Shown here: piece by piece, positions 9,025-17,429 of the stretch
Position numbering within the stretch: the stretch's first letter is position 1
Layout of the letters: the number at the start of each line of letters is the position of its first letter
Assembly: GCF_021390475.1 (NCBI RefSeq)
Contig: NZ_JAJUWS010000032.1
Location: 1-64,000, forward strand
DNA length: 64,000 nucleotides
Direction of reading: 5' to 3'
Source of the DNA: Streptomyces sp. ST2-7A
GTDB lineage: Bacteria; Actinomycetota; Actinomycetes; Streptomycetales; Streptomycetaceae
Translations under genes and position numbers: made by a program
The notes under the pieces: model-generated
The model's database searches: none
Seen by the model: only the letters and a program-made list of their open reading frames with translations
What the model was told of the DNA's origin: nothing

Positions 9025-9936
9025 GTGACCGACCTCGCCCCGCTGCTGCCACTCCTGCTCGGCCTGGTCGCGGCCGCCGCCGTACTCGGCCTCGTCGCCG
9101 GCATCCGTGCCCTGCGCGCCGGCACCCCACTGCCCCCCGACCTCGTCCTCGCACTGGAGATCGGCTCGAGCCGGGTGTCCGCCGGCGGCTCCGCCGTCGA
9201 CCGCCTCGGTATGCGGATGTCCCCCCTGCTGTTGCGCCTGATGGGCCCCGCCGCCGTCGAACGCAAGCGACGCCGCATCGACCAGGCCGGCAACCCCGGC
9301 GGGTTGACCCTCGATCGCTACGCCGCCCGTCGTGCCGTGTACGGCCTCTTCGGTCTGCTCCTGGCGCCGATCTTCCTCGCCGCCGGACAGCCCTTGTTCG
9401 CCGTCCTCGGCCTGGCCTTCGGTCTCCTCGCCGCCGACGCCCTGATCTGGCAGGGCGCCCGGGCCCGCAAGGAGGCGATCGAACGAACCCTCCCCGACTT
9501 CCTGGACGTCCTCGCGGTGGTCGTCTCCGCCGGCCTCGGCTTCCGACAGGCCCTCGAACGCGTCTCCTCCCGTTACACCGGCCCGTGGGCCGACGAGATC
9601 CGCATCACCCTGCGCCAGATGGACATGGGGGTCTCCCGCCGCCAGGCCTTCGACGAACTGCGGCGGCGCAACGACTCCGAACCCGTCAACCAGTTCGTCT
9701 CCGCGCTCCAGCAGGGAGAGGAACTCGGCTCGCCGATCGCCGACACCCTGGTCCAGATCGCCGCCGACATGCGGCGCACCGACGCCCAGAACGCCCGCCG
9801 CCGCGCCGCCCGGGCCATTCCCAAGGCGACCATGGCCACCCTGGTCTTCATGGTCCCGGCGACCATGATCATCATCATCGCCGGGATGATCCTCGGCTCA
9901 GGGACCGACTTCTTCGCCATCCTCGGCGAGGACTGA
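9025..9936 (+). CDS. tadC: TadC-like inner-membrane platform protein
   Basis: This 303-aa partner of TadB has N-terminal membrane helices, a T2SSF domain with LPDFLDVLAVVVSAGLGFRQAL, the conserved QLGSPIAD-like stretch (EELGSPIADTL), and two C-terminal helices including FMVPATMIIIIAGM. GTG 9025 lies 91 bp after tadB. The gap contains two tandem GATCGACCCGCCC units. This gene ends the first block of the pilus locus. Confidence 0.88.
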   Translation: MTDLAPLLPLLLGLVAAAAVLGLVAGIRALRAGTPLPPDLVLALEIGSSRVSAGGSAVDRLGMRMSPLLLRLMGPAAVERKRRRIDQAGNPGGLTLDRYAARRAVYGLFGLLLAPIFLAAGQPLFAVLGLAFGLLAADALIWQGARARKEAIERTLPDFLDVLAVVVSAGLGFRQALERVSSRYTGPWADEIRITLRQMDMGVSRRQAFDELRRRNDSEPVNQFVSALQQGEELGSPIADTLVQIAADMRRTDAQNARRRAARAIPKATMATLVFMVPATMIIIIAGMILGSGTDFFAILGED

Positions 9937-9990
9937 GCCGACCCCGGTCGGGGCGGTGTTCGCGGAAACGGGGTTCTCCGGGAGACGTGC

Positions 9991-10017
9991 GGGTCGCCCC
10001 ACCGGGTCGGGCGACCC
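9991..10017. terminator. Bidirectional terminator between tadC and the convergent gene
   Basis: A perfect 9-bp stem, GGGTCGCCC and GGGCGACCC, with a 9-nt loop sits between the rightward tadC stop (9936) and the leftward WXG100-like stop (10028). Confidence 0.65.
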
Positions 10018-10027
10018 CCGGGTGGCA

Positions 10028-10360
10028 TCACATCGGCGTCTGCTCCCCACCCGGGGCGGGCGGCCCCTGTGCGTCCCCCTCCAACGACGCCTCGTACTCA
10101 CGGTCCAGCGCGGAGAACTCCTCGATCACCATGTCGGCGATCTCCTTGAGTCCCGACAACTGGTCGTCGATCCGCTGCCGACCGTCCCGCCAGTTCGAGA
10201 CGAAATCCTCCAGCGCCTTGCGCACCGAGGAGTCACCGATGTCGTCCTCGTAGTTCTCCATGGTTCGGCCGGTGGCGTTCATGCGGGTGCGCACGGACTC
10301 CAACTCCCCGCCGAACTCCTCCAGCATCTCGTAGGGAACCTTCAGGTCGTTGTCGCTCAC
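10028..10360 (-). CDS. WXG100-like small helical protein
   Basis: This 110-aa, all-helical, acidic protein has a central WRDG turn between two long helices and resembles Streptomyces WXG100/EsxA-type secreted partners in length and pattern. It lacks a classical WxG, so the family is inferred. The tail is disordered (GPPAPGGEQ). I chose GTG 10360, preceded by a G-rich ribosome site. Longer frames upstream are out of character. It lies within the tad locus but reads against it, 173 bp downstream of the 217-aa gene. That suggests a link to type VII secretion. No EccC or other ESX core gene is present in the window. Confidence 0.65.
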   Translation of the reverse strand: MSDNDLKVPYEMLEEFGGELESVRTRMNATGRTMENYEDDIGDSSVRKALEDFVSNWRDGRQRIDDQLSGLKEIADMVIEEFSALDREYEASLEGDAQGPPAPGGEQTPM

Positions 10361-10533
10361 CTCGAAAACACCCCCTCGGCCCCGCGGGGCCGCGCTCGTC
10401 GAACGGAAAGGACCAACGGACGAAAGATCGAATCGGACGGGTGGAGAGGGAGGGCAGAGGAAAGGGGAACGCGTGACCTCCGGCGGGGTGCGCCGCCGGA
10501 GGACGACACCGGCGGCGCCGGGGAACCGGCCAC

Positions 10534-11187
10534 TCAGACGAACCGGAAGGTCGAGGCCACCGCGTCGAACACGTCGAGGAAGGAATCGGCCAACTCCAGG
10601 GTATGGCTGCTCCCCGCCACCAGGGCCACCCGGTTCGCGCTGCCCGGCACGGGGATGAAGGTCTGCGACAACACCACCCGCATCGGACGAGGATCCTGAC
10701 GGAACCTGATGTCCTCCACGCCCTCGGTGCGCGCCACGATTCCCACCTCCGGGATCTCCACCGTGGACACCCGGCGCCACGGGTCGCCCTCCCGACGGGC
10801 GGTGACCTCCTTCAACTGCCCCGCGATCGCGCGCGGATCCGTGGACAACGCGGCCCCGGTGGAGGTGCGCGCGTCGAGCAGGGAAACCGTCATCGAAGCC
10901 GTCACCGGCACCTCGCCGCCGAAGGTGTCCGCCATGCAACCGATCCAGGCCGCCCCCGAGTCCCTGGCCTCCTTCGCCTGCCGACGCAGGAACGAGGCGA
11001 TGGTCTCGGCATGCTCGGCCAGCCGAGGGTTGGCCCGCACCCGCTCCCGCACCAGACGCCGGATCCCCTCCTCCCGGGTCTCCGGCCGGATGTCGAACTC
11101 CCACCAGGTGTCCGGCACCTTGATGTGGAAGCCCTCCCGCTCCACCGCGACGGTGTCCACCCACTTGCCGCCCGAGTCGCCGACCAT
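10534..11187 (-). CDS. Hypothetical 217-aa protein paired with the WXG100-like gene
   Basis: No family is recognised. The protein is soluble, with no signal peptide or membrane segments. The fold looks mixed alpha/beta, with a strongly conserved-looking core (FHIKVPDTWWEFDI near the start, and a C-terminal beta-rich half). I chose ATG 11187 because an excellent GGGAGGGAAG site lies 5 nt upstream. A 231-aa version from 11229 is possible. With the next gene it forms a leftward pair embedded in the tad locus. It could be a chaperone or accessory factor for the WXG100-like protein, but that is only inference from proximity. Confidence 0.7.
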   Translation of the reverse strand: MVGDSGGKWVDTVAVEREGFHIKVPDTWWEFDIRPETREEGIRRLVRERVRANPRLAEHAETIASFLRRQAKEARDSGAAWIGCMADTFGGEVPVTASMTVSLLDARTSTGAALSTDPRAIAGQLKEVTARREGDPWRRVSTVEIPEVGIVARTEGVEDIRFRQDPRPMRVVLSQTFIPVPGSANRVALVAGSSHTLELADSFLDVFDAVASTFRFV

Positions 11188-11619
11188 GACTTCCCTCCCC
11201 GCGGGCGTCCCCCGCACCGAACCCTCCACGGGGCTCCGACGGCGTCACCGCCGGAACGGTTGTACGCGCCCCGTTTCCACTCCGTCACCGTACCCGGGGG
11301 TGACCAACAGGCCAACGCCCGGTCCCGTTCCGGTACCGACCTTCGGCCATCCACTGCCCAAGTGGGGCAAGGTGTGGCACAGTCAGTTGCGATGAGTTCA
11401 CTGGGTGGTTCGGGGGGAGGGACGGCATGGAACACGACTCGTCCCCCGCACCCGGGAACACCGTGAACGAGGACCGCGGCCACCTCGGCCGCCACGACCG
11501 GGGCACCGCACCCCGGATGGCGCCACCGACCGACGGCTCTCCCGCGCCCGGGAGAAACCCGTCGGCACGGGGTAGGGAATCGACAGCCGCGCAGGGGGCG
11601 GCTGGAAGAGAGGTTCACC

Positions 11620-11823
11620 ATGACCAGAGTGCTGTTGGAGTGGAGACACCGCGTCGCCGGTCGGCTGGGGTCCGCCTCCCCGGACCGCGGCGCCGGCTTC
11701 GTCGAGTACGCCGGCCTACTCCTCCTCATAGCCGCGGTTGTGGTGACGGTGTTCGGCTTGGGCTTGGATACCCAAATCGCCAATGCGGTGCAGCGAGCGG
11801 TCAACTCCGTCCTCAACCTCTGA
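11620..11823 (+). CDS. flp: Flp-type major pilin
   Basis: The 67-aa prepilin has the expected Flp layout: a charged 24-residue leader ending RG, cleavage site G24 before AGFVEY with Glu29 at +5, then one hydrophobic helix and a short tail. The mature pilin would be about 43 residues. It is made as a preprotein, cut by the locus peptidase and polymerised by TadA/B/C. The ribosome site GAGAGG is 6 nt upstream of ATG 11620. Its TGA overlaps the CTG proposed as the next start. Confidence 0.9.
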   Translation: MTRVLLEWRHRVAGRLGSASPDRGAGFVEYAGLLLLIAAVVVTVFGLGLDTQIANAVQRAVNSVLNL

Positions 11824-12425
11824 CAGGAAAGCCCGGGCGATATTCGGTCTTCGACCGTGGTGCGGCTTTTCCGCTGTACATCTGGTTGATCAGTACCGGG
11901 CTCTTCGCCATGTTGGCTTTCTTCGTTTTCGCCCAGGCGGCGGCTTTGCGTGGCTCGGGTCAGTCGGCTGCGGACGCCGCCGCTCTGGCGGCCGTACGCG
12001 AGGCACGGGATAACCTCTACGAGGAATTCCTGGCCGCAGCGGGTGAGGATGGGGTCGACCTGGCAGAGATCATCGCCGGAGATTCCTTTGCCGTGGGTTC
12101 GGCCTGCGGGGAGGCGCAAAGACTGGCGGCCCGGAACGGTGCCACCTTGGCCGAATGCTCCCCCCTTTCCGGTCGTCTTGGCTATACGGTGTTCGTTGAA
12201 ACCGGCAGCGAAGTGAATCAAACGGTTATTCCTGGCGTGGGTGGACAGAGGGCTCGTGCCGAAGCCACGGCGGTTATGGAGTCACTTTGCGATATCCGGG
12301 AGGGGGAAGCCGATGATGATTTTCCCGAGCTCTCCTGTGATGGTGAATCCTGGTGGCTCGACCCCGATGAGGAAGTCACGGGGATTGAACCCCGGGATCT
12401 CTTCGGGATTCGCTTGGAAGACTAG
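11820..12425 (+). CDS. TadG-like pilus assembly protein (probable CTG start)
   Basis: The product (about 201 aa) has one N-terminal membrane helix right after a DRGAAFPLYIW stretch, then an extracytoplasmic domain with QSAADAAALAA, the helical start typical of TadG proteins, and several cysteines. No ATG, GTG or TTG fits the N-terminus in this frame. A CTG at 11820 overlaps the pilin stop as CTGA and gives a normal-length N-terminus, so coupled initiation at CTG is proposed. Codon use changes sharply here, with many A/T third bases. Unlike the TadE proteins it has no Glu at the +5 position. Confidence 0.75.
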   Translation: MTGKPGRYSVFDRGAAFPLYIWLISTGLFAMLAFFVFAQAAALRGSGQSAADAAALAAVREARDNLYEEFLAAAGEDGVDLAEIIAGDSFAVGSACGEAQRLAARNGATLAECSPLSGRLGYTVFVETGSEVNQTVIPGVGGQRARAEATAVMESLCDIREGEADDDFPELSCDGESWWLDPDEEVTGIEPRDLFGIRLED

Positions 12426-12458
12426 TCATGCGCACCTGTTTGCAAAGGGACCGGGACG

Positions 12459-13052
12459 ATGAATCTCCGTGAGGGTAAAACGCGCCTCATTCTGGCTGCG
12501 GTGCTTTTGGGATTGGCCTTGATCGTCATCATGGTCAGTTGTGGGGGAGATAACGGCGACTCCAATTCCGATGCGGGAGCGGGGCAGTCGGATGATTCCA
12601 GCTCTCCTGGTGAGTCCGGCGGTGATTCAGAAGGAGAGGGAGGGGCTCCGGAGGGTTCATCTTTCATCGCCAGCGTCACCGGAGAGGGCGGTATCACGCT
12701 CAACTTCACGCGCGCCGAGCGAGAGGAGGGTGGATTCCTGACCGTGGAGGGAACGATCCAGAATTCAACTTCCGATACGTGGGTTGACCTTGCCTGGCGC
12801 GGGGCGGAGCGAGAGCTTTCGGCGAATGGCTTCTCCATGGCCGGCGCCACCCTCACGGCCAAGTCGGAGGGCAAGCGTTATCTGATTCTTCGGGACACCA
12901 CGGGGCGCTGCCTGTGTACTGGTTTCGGCAATGGAGTGAGTCCGGGCGAAACGGTGGAGTGGTTCGCTCAGTTCCCTGCCCCCGATGCCGCAACGAATGA
13001 GGTCGACTTCCAGATCGGTCGCATGCCGACCGTTACCATCGAGATTCGCTAG
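12459..13052 (+). CDS. Putative lipoprotein of the tad locus
   Basis: This 197-aa protein has a signal sequence ending MVSC with the lipid-bearing candidate C28, then an Asp/Ser/Gly-rich tether of about 45 residues, then a compact beta-rich domain (about 75-197) resembling the immunoglobulin-like DUF4352 type. The -3 residue is Met, so the lipobox is slightly weak. ATG 12459 follows a GGGACCGGGAC site 33 bp after the TadG-like gene. The OmpA gene follows 10 bp after its stop. Its codon bias is unlike the tad core genes. Confidence 0.75.
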   Translation: MNLREGKTRLILAAVLLGLALIVIMVSCGGDNGDSNSDAGAGQSDDSSSPGESGGDSEGEGGAPEGSSFIASVTGEGGITLNFTRAEREEGGFLTVEGTIQNSTSDTWVDLAWRGAERELSANGFSMAGATLTAKSEGKRYLILRDTTGRCLCTGFGNGVSPGETVEWFAQFPAPDAATNEVDFQIGRMPTVTIEIR

Positions 13053-13062
13053 GAGTGACACC

Positions 13063-13833
13063 ATGCGAGACATGCGTGCAAAAACTCCGGGGCGGGTGGT
13101 CGCCGTGGTCGCGGTCACGGTGGTCGCCCTGGGGATCGGGGCGCCCGCCTTCGCGGACGAGAACGGGGAGTACGAGCAGCCTCCCGGTTACGAAGCCCCC
13201 GCGCCGCCGCAGATCGACGCCAATGCCCCCGGCTTGATGTTGGGGGACGGGGCGACCCTCGCGGACCCCAGGGTGTTGGACATCAAGTTCGTGATCGAGG
13301 ACACGGGTACGCCGCCCGCCCCCACTCCCGAACCGGAGAGCCCGGCTCCTCCCGCCGATGACGAGGAAGAGGGCGGGGCCGAGGAGGAAGAGCCACCCGC
13401 ACGGGAGGAAACCCCGGAAACGGATGAGGGGACGGAGGTCGACAGCGTGGGTGAGACCCGGGAGGAACGCACGGGCAACCAACGCAAGTTCACTCTTCAG
13501 ACCGACGTGATCTTCGACAAGAACAGCGACGTTGTCAGCGACGACGCGAGAGCGGCTCTCGAGGTGGTCGCAGAGGCGATCGCCGAGCATTCGCCCCGCG
13601 AGGTGAACGTTTTCGGTTTCACCGACAACCTGGGCTCCTACGATCACGGCGTGACGCTCTCCAACAACCGTGCTCGCAACACCCAACAGGTTCTGGTGGA
13701 ACTGCTGGACGACCCGTCCGGGATCAACTTCAACGTCCGCGGTTACAGCGAGGATTACCCGCTTTACGACAACAGTACCGATGAGGGACGGCAGAAGAAT
13801 CGGCGGGTGGAAATCTCCTGGCCCAGTTCCTGA
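13063..13833 (+). CDS. Secreted OmpA-domain protein
   Basis: The product has 256 aa: a signal peptide (about 1-32, ending AFA), a low-complexity Pro/Glu-rich spacer (about 80-145) and a C-terminal OmpA-like peptidoglycan-binding domain (about 145-256) with the start FTLQTDVIFDKNS, the FGFTDNLGS stretch and the closing NRRVEISW. In a Gram-positive it should bind cell-wall peptidoglycan non-covalently. Linked to the pilus genes, it may act as a wall anchor or gate. ATG 13063 has an AGGAG site 7 nt upstream. Confidence 0.88.
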   Translation: MRDMRAKTPGRVVAVVAVTVVALGIGAPAFADENGEYEQPPGYEAPAPPQIDANAPGLMLGDGATLADPRVLDIKFVIEDTGTPPAPTPEPESPAPPADDEEEGGAEEEEPPAREETPETDEGTEVDSVGETREERTGNQRKFTLQTDVIFDKNSDVVSDDARAALEVVAEAIAEHSPREVNVFGFTDNLGSYDHGVTLSNNRARNTQQVLVELLDDPSGINFNVRGYSEDYPLYDNSTDEGRQKNRRVEISWPSS

Positions 13834-14847
13834 ACCGACCGATTCGGCCGAAGTCCTCTCCTCGCTCCCGACATCCCGGTTATCGCCGGGCCCCTCGGCC
13901 GGCCCGGTCGCCGGAGCGTTTCCGGCGTTTCGTCGTGGCGGGCCGGCCCGGGAGAAGCGCGACCCGACCGTGGGCGGGAACCGCGCGTACCGGCCGGGGC
14001 CCGGTCGAGCCCCGCCGGGCCCTCTCCGGCAGCCGGGGCCATTCCGACGACGCCCGGCGCCCCGATGGCTCGTGACCCGGCCCCGGGACGTGCCGAACCC
14101 GGGTGGGGACGAGCGTTGTGGCTCACCGTGACGATCTCCGTTCGTCGCCCGGATACCCGGATCGTCGCACGGGACCGCCGCGTCGACGGGGTCGGTGCGA
14201 TATCGGTATCGACTTCGTCGATGGACCGCTCCGACGCGGTCCCCGGAGCGGTCCATCGATGGAGGGTGGGGGATGGCCCGTGCGACGGGTCACCCGGGAG
14301 GGGGCGGGATGTCCGGAAGTGGTCTCGGGGCGTGCCGATCGCCGAACGGCACCGGAGGGACGTGCGGTCGGTCACACCGGGTCGTCACCCCACATGACCA
14401 GCACGTCACGCTCAATTGATGTCGCACGACAACTGTCTGCGAGAGTGGGGACATTCGTGGCGGAACGGACGTTGGCGGGGTGTGTCGCGGCCCTCCCCGC
14501 GGCGCCGTCGGTGCGGTATCGTGCAGGTACCACGCACGGCCGGCGTCGTCACTCCCACCCCGACGAACGCCGGCGGGGCGGCCTCGTGAGCCAACCCCCC
14601 CGGCTCCGACCCCGCCCCATCCGTCGGGCCGGTCTGCCCTCTCCCCCCACTCGGGCAGGCCGGCCCGCCATCCTTTCCCCGCTCCGTGACATCACGGAAA
14701 GTCACCATTTGGTGATGGCCTCCGGTGGTGTCGTCCGTGCGTCCTTTCCCGACCCCGTACCTCGCGGACCCGGTGGAACGGCCCCGCCCGCCCCGTGATC
14801 GGCGCCCGTCCCGGCCCGGCCGGCACCGGCGCCGTTACGCTCGGGCC
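13834..14847. other. Non-coding stretch of about 1 kb inside the tad locus
   Basis: No frame here has convincing codon bias or a ribosome site. It contains one long perfect stem-loop at 14218-14259, annotated separately, and several GC-rich partial repeats near 13890-14010. It separates the OmpA gene from the prepilin peptidase. Confidence 0.5.
14218..14259. repeat. Perfect 16-bp inverted repeat
   Basis: The arms 14218-14233 and 14244-14259 are exact reverse complements (TCGATGGACCGCTCCG) around a 10-nt loop. The element lies 385 bp after the OmpA gene and 590 bp before the peptidase gene. It may be a terminator lacking a T-tract or a structured RNA. Confidence 0.6.
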
Positions 14848-15558
14848 GTGCATCCCGTGCTGTTCGTGACCGCCGCCCTGTTCGGGGCCGTGACCGGTGC
14901 CCTGACACCGCGCGCGGTCCACCGACTCTCGGTGCCCCCGGGGGAGTCGTGGCGGTCCACGGCTCCCGATGGCGAGCCGCTTCCCGCCGGCCCGCGCGGA
15001 TGGATCGGGACCCGCCCCGGGGCCGGCCCGGCGCGTCCCGCTCTGGTGGGTGCGGTGTGCGCGGCTCTGTTGGCCGCGGCCTGCGGTCCGGTACCCGAGA
15101 CGGTGGTCTGGTTGCTCCTGCTGCCCGGCGCGATGGTCCTGGCGGCGGTGGACATCGCGGTGCTCCGCCTTCCGGACGTCCTCACCCTGCCCCTAGCGGC
15201 GCTCGCCGTGGTCGGTACCGGGATCGCGGCGCTGCTGCCGGGCGCGCAGGGATCCTGGCTCCGGGCGGTGGTGGCGGCGGCGGTGCTGGCCGCCGTGTTC
15301 TTCGTCATGGCGCTGATCAGTCCCGCCGGTATGGGGCTGGGAGACGTGAAGTTGGCTCCCGCGCTCGGCGCGGCGTTGGGATGGTACGGCTGGGACGTCC
15401 TGCTGACCGGTGTGTTCGCCGGCTTCCTGCTCGCGGCCTGCTACGCCCTCTTCCTGGTGGCGGCGAAGGGAGCGGGTCGGCGCACGGAGTTCTGCATGGG
15501 GCCGTTCCTGGCGCTGGGTGCGTTGGTCGGGGTGGTGATCGGAGGGCTCGCGGTCTGA
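14848..15558 (+). CDS. tadV: Prepilin peptidase, TadV/CpaA type (A24 aspartic protease)
   Basis: This 236-aa membrane protease has about six hydrophobic segments. The two catalytic aspartates are visible as D102 (AVDIAVLRLPD) and D166 in the GxGD motif GLGDVK. It would cleave the pilin and TadE-like leaders found in this locus. The N-terminal cytoplasmic loop (PPGESWRSTAPDGEPLP) lacks the four-cysteine zinc site of full-length type IV enzymes. GTG 14848 is the best start. The longer upstream frame is Arg/Pro-rich and unlikely. Confidence 0.9.
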   Translation: MHPVLFVTAALFGAVTGALTPRAVHRLSVPPGESWRSTAPDGEPLPAGPRGWIGTRPGAGPARPALVGAVCAALLAAACGPVPETVVWLLLLPGAMVLAAVDIAVLRLPDVLTLPLAALAVVGTGIAALLPGAQGSWLRAVVAAAVLAAVFFVMALISPAGMGLGDVKLAPALGAALGWYGWDVLLTGVFAGFLLAACYALFLVAAKGAGRRTEFCMGPFLALGALVGVVIGGLAV

Positions 15559-15978
15559 GCGGTGTCCCGGCGGACCCACCAGTATCTGTGAGCCCGTCCG
15601 TCCCGTCCGTCTCCCGCCCTTCCCGCCCGGGGGCGTCCGGAGCATTCGGAACGTCCACCGCACCGGTCCCCTTCATCTCCATGGATCAGGGCTTCCCGGG
15701 CGGGCGGGGCCGGCAAGCGAAGAACGCGCGAAGCGACCGGGAACACGTGGCGAAGGGTCCGTGTCGCTTCCACGGTCGCCCGCCGGGGATGGGTTACCGT
15801 GGAACTCCCCCCCTCGGGCCGGTCCGTATCCCCCCCACGGACCGGCCCGTTTTCTTGTGCCCTCCTCCCGGTGGTCCGTCGGCGAGGGGCCCGGCCGGCG
15901 GTCTCCGGGGCGGGTTCGGCTCCCTCCGCCGGGTGTACTCTGGCGCCTGGCACGGCACGGAGGGGCTGGACGGACGCG
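15559..15978. other. Non-coding region with candidate 6C RNA and the uppS promoter
   Basis: This lies between tadV and uppS. It holds the two-hairpin RNA at 15762-15856. A TACTCT box at 15936-15941 is a plausible -10 for uppS. No protein gene is supported. Confidence 0.6.
15762..15856 (+). ncRNA. Candidate 6C small RNA
   Basis: Hairpin one has 9-bp arms TTCCACGGT (15768-15776) and ACCGTGGAA (15796-15804). It is followed by seven consecutive C (15807-15813). Hairpin two has perfect 13-bp arms (15815-15827 and 15837-15849), a loop containing seven C (15830-15836) and a TTTTCTT tail, so it is also an intrinsic terminator. Two stem-loops with runs of at least six C define the actinobacterial 6C RNA. 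In M. tuberculosis that RNA (B11) also lies beside tad genes and the TadZ homologue. The 5' end is a guess, as no clear promoter was seen. Confidence 0.65.
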
Positions 15979-16746
15979 ATGAAGAGCACGCTGCGCCGCT
16001 GGGCGGTCAGGTTGTATGCCCGGCGAGTCGGCGGGCGGTTGGACACCGATCGGGTGCCCAAGCACATCGGGGTCATCCTGGACGGCAACCGCCGCTGGGC
16101 CCGCGAGTCCGGGGGTACCGCGAGCCAGGGCCACCGGGCGGGGGCGGCGAAGATCCGCGAATTGCTCGGCTGGTGCGCCGAGACCGAGGTCGAGGTCGTC
16201 ACCCTCTGGCTGCTCTCCACGGACAACCTCAGTCGTCCCAAGGAGGAGCTCGTCCCCCTGCTGACCATCGTCGAGGGCGCGGTGCGCGACCTCGCCGAGG
16301 ACGGACGCTGGCGGGTGCACCACGTCGGGGCCACGGAGGTGCTTCCCGAGCGCACCCGGAAGGTTCTGCGGGAGGCCCAGGAGGCCACCGCCGGTCGCTC
16401 CGGCATAGTGGTCAACGTAGCCGTCGGCTACGGTGGTCGGCAGGAGATCACCGACGCCGTGCGATCGCTGCTCGCCAAGCGGGCGGCCGAGGGGGAGAGC
16501 CTGGAGCGGGTCGCCGAGACGCTCGGTGTCGAGGACATCTCCGAGCACCTCTACACCCGTGGCCAGCCCGACCCCGACCTGGTGATCCGCACCAGCGGTG
16601 AGCAGCGGCTCTCGGGCTTCATGCTCTGGCAGAGCGCCCACTCCGAGTACTACTTCTGCGAGGTCCACTGGCCGGCCTTCCGGAAGGTGGACTTCCTGCG
16701 GGCGCTGCGGGACTACTCCGCCCGCCACCGACGCTACGGGCAGTGA
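15979..16746 (+). CDS. uppS: Isoprenyl transferase (cis-prenyl diphosphate synthase)
   Basis: The enzyme condenses isopentenyl diphosphate units in the cis configuration to make the polyprenyl diphosphate carrier used in cell-wall synthesis. The 255-aa sequence shows the family motif HIGVILDGNRRWA with catalytic D35, the LSTDN region, and the C-terminal RTSGEQRLSGFMLWQSAHSE signature that binds the pyrophosphate and Mg. ATG 15979 fits the family N-terminus. Upstream is the 6C-like RNA. PhoH follows after a 683-bp gap. Streptomyces usually carry more than one paralogue, so this may not be the essential copy. Confidence 0.93.
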   Translation: MKSTLRRWAVRLYARRVGGRLDTDRVPKHIGVILDGNRRWARESGGTASQGHRAGAAKIRELLGWCAETEVEVVTLWLLSTDNLSRPKEELVPLLTIVEGAVRDLAEDGRWRVHHVGATEVLPERTRKVLREAQEATAGRSGIVVNVAVGYGGRQEITDAVRSLLAKRAAEGESLERVAETLGVEDISEHLYTRGQPDPDLVIRTSGEQRLSGFMLWQSAHSEYYFCEVHWPAFRKVDFLRALRDYSARHRRYGQ

Positions 16747-17429
16747 GACGGGGCGCGCGGTGTGACCCCGCGGCGCCTTCCACTCCGCGGGGCGCTCCCG
16801 GGCCTCGTCCCGCGCCTTCCGTGCCCCGTTCCCGCACCGGAGCCCGCGCCTGACCGGAGCCCGCGCTCCCGGGGCCCGCGCCCCCGACCGGGACCCGCTC
16901 CGGTCCGCCCGGTGACGGGCCCGCCGGCACCGGTCCACCGATCGTCCGGGCCGGCCGGTGTCGCTCCCCGGCCCCCTTCCCGTCGACTCCCTGCCGCTCC
17001 GAATTCCCGCACCCGTTCGAGGCCGGGAGCGCTGCCCGCGCATGACCGTCGGATCCGGGGGGCATGTTGTGGGCGGACCGATGCACTGCCCTCGGTCCGC
17101 CGGGAGGTCCGTTTGCGCACCGCCGAACACGCGAAGGGCCGGTCCGCGGCCCGCGCACAGCGGGTCCCGACCGGCCGATCCCTCGGTGCCGGGCGTGCCC
17201 GGCCGCTCCCGCCGGCCTCCCCCGCCCCGGCTCCCTCCGCACACCCCCGCCCGCGTCCGCGCGGACACGTTCGGTTTCGGGGGGCCGCCGGCTCCCCGAA
17301 GCCGGCGTGTGCCCCGGGCGCGAGCAGTGGTGGTGCGGACGGGACCCTTGTGCGCGGGACTCACCGATCGGGACGTCCGTGCCTCGTCGCCGAGCTTCAC
17401 CGACCTCATTCGAGGGGGTTCGTCCACAC
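16747..17429. other. Non-coding region between uppS and phoH (683 bp)
   Basis: It is GC-rich and has no credible gene. It has a hairpin just after uppS and another at 17072-17101 (10-bp perfect arms GGCGGACCGA and TCGGTCCGCC, 10-nt loop). A G-rich ribosome site for phoH is at 17412-17418. Confidence 0.5.
16766..16792 (+). terminator. Hairpin terminator after uppS
   Basis: The perfect 8-bp stem CCCCGCGG and CCGCGGGG, with an 11-nt loop, begins 20 nt after the uppS stop. Confidence 0.5.

Noticed and set aside
14103..14798. 231-aa frame in the tad non-coding kilobase
   Set aside because: No ribosome site, weak codon bias, Arg/Pro-rich, and it contains the perfect stem-loop.
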